Shown here in pieces: positions 58,377 to 64,000 of a DNA stretch of 64,000 nucleotides. The position numbers and the translations under genes are program-made. This DNA comes from Bacteroidaceae bacterium (GTDB lineage Bacteria; Bacteroidota; Bacteroidia; Bacteroidales; Bacteroidaceae). Numbering within the stretch: the stretch's first letter is position 1; every line of letters begins with the position of its first letter. The notes below the pieces were generated by a model. The model made no database searches, had not been told where the DNA came from, and saw only the letters and a program-made list of their open reading frames with translations. Where the stretch lies: contig JAFUVE010000038.1 of assembly GCA_017483765.1 (NCBI GenBank), forward strand, positions 32,882 to 96,881, in the 5' to 3' direction.

Positions 58377-59630
58377 ATGAAGAAGTTTTATCTCATCCTG
58401 ATGATGCTGGCGGTGACCCTCTCCGCTTCAGCCTTGTCGAAATCCAAGTCGAAGAGGTACAGCCTCTACTTGTCCGACAAGATGGCCTACGAGCTTGACC
58501 TGACCGAAGACCAGTTCGAAGCCGTGTATCAAATCAACTACGACTATTTCCGCTCCATCTATACCCAGCTTGACATCGACATGTACTGGCCGGAGCGTGA
58601 CGAGAGCATGTACTATGTGCTCGACGACTACCAGTATGAGGTGTACACCTGCATCGACTACTTCTACGATCCCATAGAGCTGATCAGCAACTCGTGGTCG
58701 CTGCCGGTATATACTTACTATATCGACACGTCGCTCTACTACAGGCCACGTCCGTCCATCTACTACTCCTATCGCGGAGCATACATCTCCAACCCTAACT
58801 ACTATCGCACCCGCACCTACGTGCTGCCTCCTCATCACGAGAACATGCGCCCGTCGCACCGTCCGATTCCAGGCCAGGTGAACAACCGCGTGGGACGTCA
58901 TGGCAACACACCACGTCCGAACCGTCAGGGCAATGCCGGCGTGGGCCAGCCAATCCATAACAACGGCAACCATGGCAACACCGTGGGGCGGCCCAACAAC
59001 AACGGCCACAACGGCAATGTGTCCCGTCCGAACGTCAACAATAACAACAACGTGAGTCGTCCGAACGTCAACAATAACAACAATGCCCGCCCTGGCCGCG
59101 ACAACAACCGTCCGAACGTGAACAATAACAACAGCAACAGCAACAACAACAATAATAACCGCACTGTGGGACGTCCCGACCGCAACGGCCGTTCGGTCAG
59201 CCGCCCAACCAGCAACAACAATAACAATACGAGTCGTCCGACAACCGACAACAATCACAACACGAGCCGTCCGGACAACCATAATGGCAACGTGACCCGT
59301 CCGACTTCCAGCGGTAACAACAACGGCAACGTGACCCGTCCGACATCGAACGACAACACGAGCCGCCCGAGCGTGAATACAGGCAGGAACACCCGTCCGG
59401 CCTCGAGCAGCAGCTCCACCCGCACGTCCTCCTCTTCGAACGACAACAACCGGAGCACCCCCAGCCAGCGTACGGTTTCACGTCCTACCGTCGACCGCTC
59501 TTCTGTCTCCCGTCCGTCGAGCAGCTCGAGTTCCAGCAGCTCCAGCCGTCAGAGCGTGTCGAGGCCGACTTCCAGCTCCAGCAGTTCCAGTTCAGCACCT
59601 ACCGTAGGACGCCGTGGCGCAAGACGATAA
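58377..59630 (+). CDS. Secreted protein with Tyr-rich domain and Asn/Arg/Ser low-complexity tail
   Basis: 417 residues: signal peptide (MKKFYLILMMLAVTLSASA), a 120-residue Tyr-rich domain with a helix-turn pattern (LYLSDKMAYELDLTEDQFEA, then YEVYTCIDYFYDP), then about 270 residues of low complexity. The middle consists of VNNNNNVSRPN-type units rich in Asn and Arg-Pro, the end of SSSSS and SRPTS. SRP/GRP dipeptides recur every 8-15 residues. The N-terminal domain is a Spy/CpxP-like helical exporter-associated fold at best. The tail may be surface-exposed or bind anionic polymers. It is followed by a terminator. Confidence 0.72.
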   Translation: MKKFYLILMMLAVTLSASALSKSKSKRYSLYLSDKMAYELDLTEDQFEAVYQINYDYFRSIYTQLDIDMYWPERDESMYYVLDDYQYEVYTCIDYFYDPIELISNSWSLPVYTYYIDTSLYYRPRPSIYYSYRGAYISNPNYYRTRTYVLPPHHENMRPSHRPIPGQVNNRVGRHGNTPRPNRQGNAGVGQPIHNNGNHGNTVGRPNNNGHNGNVSRPNVNNNNNVSRPNVNNNNNARPGRDNNRPNVNNNNSNSNNNNNNRTVGRPDRNGRSVSRPTSNNNNNTSRPTTDNNHNTSRPDNHNGNVTRPTSSGNNNGNVTRPTSNDNTSRPSVNTGRNTRPASSSSSTRTSSSSNDNNRSTPSQRTVSRPTVDRSSVSRPSSSSSSSSSSRQSVSRPTSSSSSSSSAPTVGRRGARR

Positions 59631-59672
59631 GCTGAAACGCAGTCTGACATTCGATTTCATTCTTCTATACAG

Positions 59673-59705
59673 GCAGGGTGGAGGTAATCCATCCTGCTTT
59701 TTTCT
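59673..59705 (+). terminator. Intrinsic terminator after the Asn/Ser-rich gene
   Basis: GCAGGGTGGA pairs with TCCATCCTGC (one G-U) over a 5-nt loop, followed by six T residues. Confidence 0.9.
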
Positions 59706-59721
59706 GATTTACCGGGGAGAA

Positions 59722-59793
59722 CCCGGAAATTCCGGAAATCCTGGATTTTCCGGACAATCAGGAAAGCCCAGAAAATCCGGAAAGCCCGGACAA
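59722..59793. repeat. 9-bp tandem repeat, eight units, upstream of the DUF4450 gene
   Basis: CCCGGAAAT, TCCGGAAAT, CCTGGATTT, TCCGGACAA, TCAGGAAAG, CCCAGAAAA, TCCGGAAAG and CCCGGACAA. The phase is exactly 9 bp and two shifted units follow. The core is TCCGGA instead of TCTAGA, but the layout is the same as at 57623. Confidence 0.92.
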
Positions 59794-59850
59794 TTCCGGA
59801 GATCCTGGAAACTAAAAATCTGAGAGATTATTTTGACTGACTTCAAGCAA

Positions 59851-62800
59851 ATGCACCGATTATTCTTGTTTTTGATCTTAGCGGGATTGCTTACGGGCGT
59901 TCGTGCCCAGGAGCGGGTGATGCGCTATTTCCCCGACGGGCGTGACATTGTCTGTCTGAACGGGGAGAACCGCTATACGCGCGCATTGTATGGTTCTCCG
60001 ACCTTATTCCGACTGGAGACCAGCGACCGGCCCGTCTTCGCCACTTACGACAAAGACCGCAGCCGCAATATCAGCCTCAAACTCGTCTTGCCCGACGGCA
60101 CCTCGTACCCGCTCGACAGCACCGACTATTGCGAGTCACGCTTCCAAGGCGGACTCCGCGGCTATGTGCTGCGCGACCACCGCTGGGAGGCAGGCAGCGA
60201 ACTGCGTGTCAGCGTGATGTGCGCTTTCAATGAAGAGACCGTCGTCTGGCAGTTCCTGCCGAAAGGCTTTCCGAATGGCACGCGCCTTTGTGCCACTTCC
60301 TGCCGCATTGCCCAGACCAAGATGAAGCGGGGAGGTGACCTCGGCATTGACCCGCGCGGCAATTTCGAGGCAGACCCTCAACGCCGCTCTCTGCAGACCT
60401 GCCAGTGGGACGGAGACGAGGAGTCATATCTTTATTATGCCAATCCCGACACCCTGCAACCAGTTGCAAAAGAAGCAGGCCGACATTGCTTTGAGTCAAT
60501 TGAATCTGAACGCCAACGCCGGATGGGCCTCGTGGAGTTCTCGACCCCCGACCCGTTTGTCAACACACTCGGTACCGTGCTGATGCATGCCGCCGACGGC
60601 CTGTGGGACGGAGAGAGCTGGCTTCACGGCTGCATAGGCTGGCGCACCCAGCTGGCCGGATGGCGTGCTGCCTATGTGGGCGACGTGGTAGGGTGGGGCG
60701 ACCGCTCCCGCCGACATTTCGAGAACTATGCCGCCAGTATGGTGACAGACGTTCCGCCCACACGTCCGCATCCCACGCAGGACCCAGACAAGGGCATGGC
60801 CCGTGCACTGAAGGAGTGGGGCACGCAGATGTACTCCAACGGCTATATCTGCCGCAGTCCGAACAAAACGGACGTGATGCACCACTACGACATGAACCTC
60901 AACTACATCGACGAGCTGCTGTGGCATCTGCAGCACGATTGCGACACCGCCTTCATCCGGGCGTTCTGGCCCAAGATGAAACTCCATCTCGAGTGGGAGA
61001 AACGAAATTTCGACCCTGATGGCGACCATCTTTACGATGCCTACTGCTGCATCTGGGCCTCCGACGCCCTTTACTACAACAGCGGTGCGGTGACCCACAG
61101 CTCGGCATATAATTACCGTGCCAACCGGCTGGCGGCGCGGCTGGCGGAAATCCTTAACGAGGACCCCGAACCTTATGCCCGTGAGGCAGACCAAATCCTA
61201 CGGGCGATGAACAGCCGCCTCTGGATGGACGAAGAGGGACACTGGGCTGAATTCCAAGATTTCATGGGCAAGAAACGTCTCCATCGCAGTGCTGCGCTCT
61301 GGAGCATCTATACCCCCATCGACTGTGGCGCCTGCGACGGCCGTCAGGCCTTTCTCGCCACACGCTATGTGGACGAATGCCTGCCCCATATCCCCATAGA
61401 CTATGCCGTGGACACGGCAGCGCTGAGCAAGCTGGGACTGAGCGGCCGTCTGCCTGACTTCCAGCCACGTGGCTATTTCACGCTCAGCACCACCGACTGG
61501 ATGCCCTACGTGTGGAGCACGAACAACGTGGCACATGAGGAGGTGGCGAACATGGCGCTGGCTTATATGCTGGCCGGCCGACACGACATGGGATTCCGTC
61601 TGCTGAAGAGCGACCTGCTCGATGAGATGTACCTGGGACAGTCGCCAGGCAACTTCGGACAAATCAGCTATTACGACGCAGCCCGCCAGGAGGCTTACCG
61701 AGACTTTGGCGACAACGTGGGCATCACGGCCCGCGCCCTCATCAACGGGCTGTTCGGCATCCGGCCGCAGGCGCTCGACGGACTTTGCGTGCTGCAACCG
61801 GCCTTCCCCGACAGCTGGGAGGAGGCATCAGTGCGCACACCCTATCTTTCTTATCGTTTTCACCGCGAGGGCGGGGACGACGTCTATGAAGTGGAACAGC
61901 AATTCAGGAATCCGCTTAAGATTGTTGTGCGACAGAGCCTTGGGGGCGGAGAATGGACTGAAGCGACCGGCACGGCAGCCCGTCGGCAGACCATCCGCAT
62001 CCACCGTGGAGCAAAACCGGATACAGGCGACAGCAATATCCGTTATGCAGGCCGTCAGCAGATGGACGATCCCCAATTCATGCACTCTATGGGGCTGGAC
62101 GATATCACCCCCGACGCACAGCGACGTCACCACTATGTTTCGCTTGAGGGAAAATACAATTCGAATGTGTCAGACATCTTCGAACAGCAATACCTCACGC
62201 CGCGCTCGCCCTACACCACACTGGAAATCCCCACTCAGGGCATGGGCGATTGGTGTGTGCCCGGTCTGAAAGCAAAAATCAGTGACACGGGATTGCGAGG
62301 CGCCATCGGCACAGATGGCCTGTTCGACACACGCTGCGGACTTTGTTTCCTGCTGCCGAAAATCGGACATAACGTGATGTTCACCTCGCTTTGGGACAAC
62401 TACCCCGACTCCGCCTCCGTGCCCCTCTCCGGCCGCGCCTCTTACGCCTATCTGCTCATGGCCGGGACGACCAACAACATGCAGAGTCGGATTGACAACG
62501 GGCTGGTGGTTATGGAATATGTCGACGGAAGCTGCGACACGCTCCATCTGGAGAATCCCGTGAACTGGTGTCCCATCGAGCAGGACTACTATTACGACGA
62601 CTATGCTTTCCGGTCAGCCCCTCTCCATCCCTATCGTGTCCATCTCGGCTCCGGCTTCACCTCGCGCCATTTGAAAGCCGAACTGAACGTGGAGGACGAC
62701 GGGAGCGGCGTGCATACTTCCGACCTCACGGACGCCTCAACACCTATAGCCGCCGGGATGGGCATCCCTGATGGTGCTGCCCAGATCCTGAAGATGCCCC

Positions 62801-62892
62801 TTGACTCCAACAAGCCTCTCCGCTTGCTGAGACTGGTGTGTCTCTCCAACGACGTCGTCATCGGACTAATGGGAATCACGCTTGAAGAATAG
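59851..62892 (+). CDS. DUF4450 protein, probable secreted glycoside hydrolase with alpha/alpha barrel
   Basis: 1013 residues from ATG 59851 (MHRLFLFLILAGLLTGVRAQ). N-terminal beta-sandwich (about 20-230) as in DUF4450, then an alpha/alpha-barrel catalytic region (about 240-660: DGLWDGESWLHGCIGWRTQL, MNLNYIDELLWHLQHD, YDAYCCIWASDALYYNS, YFTLSTTDWMPYVWSTNN, GDNVGITARALINGLFGI) and a C-terminal beta domain. The barrel resembles clan GH-L/GH-G type enzymes. The Asp/Glu positions (DGESW, DELLW) could be catalytic, but I cannot name a CAZy family. A TTG at 59833 is in frame but the ATG fits the signal peptide. The substrate is unknown; pectin side chains are possible. Confidence 0.8.
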   Translation: MHRLFLFLILAGLLTGVRAQERVMRYFPDGRDIVCLNGENRYTRALYGSPTLFRLETSDRPVFATYDKDRSRNISLKLVLPDGTSYPLDSTDYCESRFQGGLRGYVLRDHRWEAGSELRVSVMCAFNEETVVWQFLPKGFPNGTRLCATSCRIAQTKMKRGGDLGIDPRGNFEADPQRRSLQTCQWDGDEESYLYYANPDTLQPVAKEAGRHCFESIESERQRRMGLVEFSTPDPFVNTLGTVLMHAADGLWDGESWLHGCIGWRTQLAGWRAAYVGDVVGWGDRSRRHFENYAASMVTDVPPTRPHPTQDPDKGMARALKEWGTQMYSNGYICRSPNKTDVMHHYDMNLNYIDELLWHLQHDCDTAFIRAFWPKMKLHLEWEKRNFDPDGDHLYDAYCCIWASDALYYNSGAVTHSSAYNYRANRLAARLAEILNEDPEPYAREADQILRAMNSRLWMDEEGHWAEFQDFMGKKRLHRSAALWSIYTPIDCGACDGRQAFLATRYVDECLPHIPIDYAVDTAALSKLGLSGRLPDFQPRGYFTLSTTDWMPYVWSTNNVAHEEVANMALAYMLAGRHDMGFRLLKSDLLDEMYLGQSPGNFGQISYYDAARQEAYRDFGDNVGITARALINGLFGIRPQALDGLCVLQPAFPDSWEEASVRTPYLSYRFHREGGDDVYEVEQQFRNPLKIVVRQSLGGGEWTEATGTAARRQTIRIHRGAKPDTGDSNIRYAGRQQMDDPQFMHSMGLDDITPDAQRRHHYVSLEGKYNSNVSDIFEQQYLTPRSPYTTLEIPTQGMGDWCVPGLKAKISDTGLRGAIGTDGLFDTRCGLCFLLPKIGHNVMFTSLWDNYPDSASVPLSGRASYAYLLMAGTTNNMQSRIDNGLVVMEYVDGSCDTLHLENPVNWCPIEQDYYYDDYAFRSAPLHPYRVHLGSGFTSRHLKAELNVEDDGSGVHTSDLTDASTPIAAGMGIPDGAAQILKMPLDSNKPLRLLRLVCLSNDVVIGLMGITLEE

Positions 62893-62970
62893 AAATGAGG
62901 TGCTTTCGGGAATTCGTATGAATTGCAAACCGCTTGCATTCAGTGATTTATCTACAATTTGGAATAAAAC

Positions 62971-63028
62971 GTGACCGCAGCGGACTGTGGAGCCGAAGGA
63001 TCACAAGAAAGCACCGGCTGATAGATGG
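62971..63028 (+). pseudogene. C-terminal fragment of a YoeB-like toxin gene
   Basis: Reads RSGLWSRRITRKHRLID before breaking off, against CSGQWSRRITKKHRLIYE in the intact toxin at 63547. It is plus strand, opposite to the N-terminal stub at 56237-56269. No antitoxin or start precedes it. The fragment ends within about 15 bp of an inverted-repeat segment (63044). Confidence 0.8.
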
Positions 63029-63043
63029 GTACTACTAGATTTG

Positions 63044-63203
63044 GTGTGGGTAGTTAGGGAACGTAGATAAAAAATAAAAAGGAAGAAAAAGAGAAATCGT
63101 CATGATTTAAAAAAAGGAATAAAAAGCCATACGGATGAGAAGGCGAAAAAGAAAATCGTGAGACGATTTTGGAAAAAAGAAGAAAAAATCATCCTACCCA
63201 CAC
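63044..63203. repeat. Inverted repeat with internal hairpin before the toxin-antitoxin operon
   Basis: GTGTGGGTAG (63044-63053) and CTACCCACAC (63194-63203) are perfect complements, and weaker pairing extends outwards. Between them AAAATCGT and ACGATTTT form a tight hairpin (about 63152-63171). The content is A/G-rich and non-coding. It could be a small insertion that separated the toxin fragment from the operon. Confidence 0.6.
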
Positions 63204-63273
63204 AATTTCTTGTAGAACCTAACTTATTAATACTTTTCTTATACCGAACTCACGTTAATTTATATTTTTTTTG

Positions 63274-63281
63274 TAACTTTG
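63274..63281 (+). promoter_or_regulatory. -7 box of the toxin-antitoxin operon
   Basis: TAACTTTG, 25 bp before the antitoxin start. Confidence 0.82.
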
Positions 63282-63305
63282 CAATCAATAAAATATATAT
63301 GAAAT

Positions 63306-63557
63306 ATGGCAACATCACAGATTACCGCGGAATTGTTCCGCTCATTAGGCGATATAGCAGATGACGACACGCTGATGGCAAAGGTTTTGAAATATGTGAA
63401 AAAATTAGCTACTCAAAGGAAGCAAGCCGACCCGACCCTGATGAGTAGGGAAGAGTTTTATGCACGGGTGGACAAGGCAAAAGAAGGTCCATCCTTTAAG
63501 ATGCTCCCAAATGAAGATTTAACAACTTTCTTAAGGCGGATTGGCCATGACGTATAA
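63306..63557 (+). CDS. Antitoxin of a YoeB-type toxin-antitoxin pair
   Basis: 83 residues. The first 60 (MATSQITAELFRSLGDIADD, KVLKYVKKLATQRKQADP) are probably the DNA-binding and dimer part; the last 25 (EGPSFKMLPNEDLTTFLRRI) would wrap the toxin. I do not place it in PHD/YefM with confidence, because the usual N-terminal pattern is not obvious. It overlaps the toxin gene by 11 bp, which favours translational coupling, and autoregulation by the complex is expected. Its paralogue at 56275 has nearly the same first half. Confidence 0.88.
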   Translation: MATSQITAELFRSLGDIADDDTLMAKVLKYVKKLATQRKQADPTLMSREEFYARVDKAKEGPSFKMLPNEDLTTFLRRIGHDV

Positions 63558-63822
63558 CATCGAATTTAAGGAACAAGCAACTCTCGACTTAGTGGCATTG
63601 GCCAAGAATGAACCAAAAGCATTCGTCAAGGCACAAGCTTTAATTCAAGAGCTGAAGGAGCATCCCCATACCGTTACGGGAAAACCCGAGCCATTGAAAG
63701 GTAACTGCAGCGGACAGTGGAGCCGAAGGATCACCAAAAAACATCGGCTGATATATGAAATCCACGATACGGAAGTCGTTGTGCTTGTGCTCACCGCATA
63801 CGGGCATTACGACGACAAATAG
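63547..63822 (+). CDS. YoeB/Txe-type ribosome-dependent mRNA endonuclease toxin
   Basis: 91 residues with the YoeB signature: HTVTGKPEPLKGNCSG, WSRRITKKHRLIYEI and LTAYGHYDDK. Glu in PEPLK, Arg in RRITKKHRL and the His in YGHYDDK correspond to the catalytic E46, R65 and H83 of Escherichia coli YoeB. The ATG at 63547 is chosen because it lies inside the antitoxin end (11-bp overlap). A TTG at 63541 adds two residues and is not needed. It cleaves mRNA at the ribosome when the antitoxin is lost. Confidence 0.93.
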   Translation: MTYNIEFKEQATLDLVALAKNEPKAFVKAQALIQELKEHPHTVTGKPEPLKGNCSGQWSRRITKKHRLIYEIHDTEVVVLVLTAYGHYDDK

Positions 63823-63862
63823 TGTTCCGCTTTTTGACAGGTTTCAAAAAAGGAACATATAA

Positions 63863-64000
63863 GGGGTGTTCTAAAAATTCTGATTTTGGAATGCACCTAC
63901 AAATGGATGTTTCATTTCGGTTGCTTTTGGTTTTCTGTGGTGCCTTTTTGTCATCATTCTCGGTTACATAGCTCGCTATGCGCCCTCAAATGCTAACAAA
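63863..64000. mobile_element. Dispersed inverted-repeat element (type A), cut by the window end
   Basis: Starts GGGGTGTTCTAAAAATT and continues with TCTGATTTTGGAATGC and the TAGCTCGCTATGCGCCCTC core, closely similar to 32366-32500 in the same orientation. The right end lies beyond the window. No coding content. Confidence 0.8.

Noticed and set aside
63158-63364. 68-residue open frame overlapping the antitoxin start
   Set aside because: It crosses the promoter and the antitoxin start in another frame; no support.

Overview
ORGANISM. The window looks like a chromosome segment of a Bacteroidota species, probably order Bacteroidales and close to Prevotella/Segatella. The evidence is repeated TAnnTTTG promoter boxes without Shine-Dalgarno sites, the families present (DUF4837, DUF4450, YfhO, BspA-type leucine-rich repeats with C-terminal dockerins, Sec signals ending in AQ) and a folP-cdaA gene pair. 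No rRNA, tRNA, CRISPR array, integrase or intact transposase gene is visible.

LAYOUT. (1) 1-309: 5' end of aspS, minus strand. (2) 310-1763: no protein gene, but a 7-bp repeat at the aspS promoter, a seven-copy 53-bp tandem array of hairpins, a degraded small inverted-repeat element, and a promoter-driven structured RNA candidate (about 1190-1575). (3) 1797-22771: one long plus-strand block. It holds two BspA/LRR-dockerin surface proteins and, between them, a phospho-signalling set: zinc-ribbon FHA protein, kinase-FHA, FHA-TM-trypsin-like protease, secreted protein, PP2C-TM-LysM, FHA-membrane protein, kinase-TM-YD repeat, kinase-TM-Sel1-like, WG-repeat protein, outer-membrane barrel, fimbrillin-like lipoprotein, and MORN/zinc-finger protein. 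(4) 22774-23437: remnant of an AAA ATPase, three 33-bp-phased iterons, and a terminator. (5) 23438-32363, minus strand: folP, cdaA, GH105, DUF4837, a GH2-like enzyme and a CE12-like esterase. (6) 32705-36685: murF and a YfhO membrane protein. (7) 36878-47235: two AAA/DUF4143 ATPases flanking small exported proteins (38747-44961) and a radical SAM gene, with mobile inverted-repeat debris. (8) 47498-52641, minus strand: outer-membrane barrel, large TPR protein, Nudix hydrolase. (9) 53166-62892: secreted surface protein, small acidic protein, GH2 3' fragment, orphan antitoxin, patatin, lipoprotein, Asn/Ser-rich protein, DUF4450 protein. (10) 62971-64000: toxin fragment, intact YoeB-type toxin-antitoxin operon, and part of a dispersed repeat.

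HOW IT MAY WORK. The most coherent unit is the phospho-signalling island. Cytoplasmic kinases, a PP2C phosphatase and FHA readers are joined by single membrane spans to four different periplasmic modules: a protease, a peptidoglycan-binding LysM, a long YD-repeat ectodomain and a Sel1-like ectodomain. Co-directional secreted, outer-membrane and surface proteins follow. This suggests envelope-to-cytoplasm (or reverse) signalling by Thr phosphorylation; the signal and output cannot be read from sequence. The minus-strand block of region 5 combines folate and c-di-AMP synthesis with enzymes that fit rhamnogalacturonan-I breakdown.

NON-CODING STRUCTURE. Many gene junctions carry locus-specific short tandem repeats. 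At several of them the unit is exactly 9 bp with a TCTAG- or TCCGGA-like core, and the repeat sometimes runs into the stop codon of the upstream gene. Two genes about 8 kb apart share a leader hairpin with a compensatory base-pair change. Fragments of one toxin at 56.2 kb and 63.0 kb, in opposite orientation, suggest an inversion.
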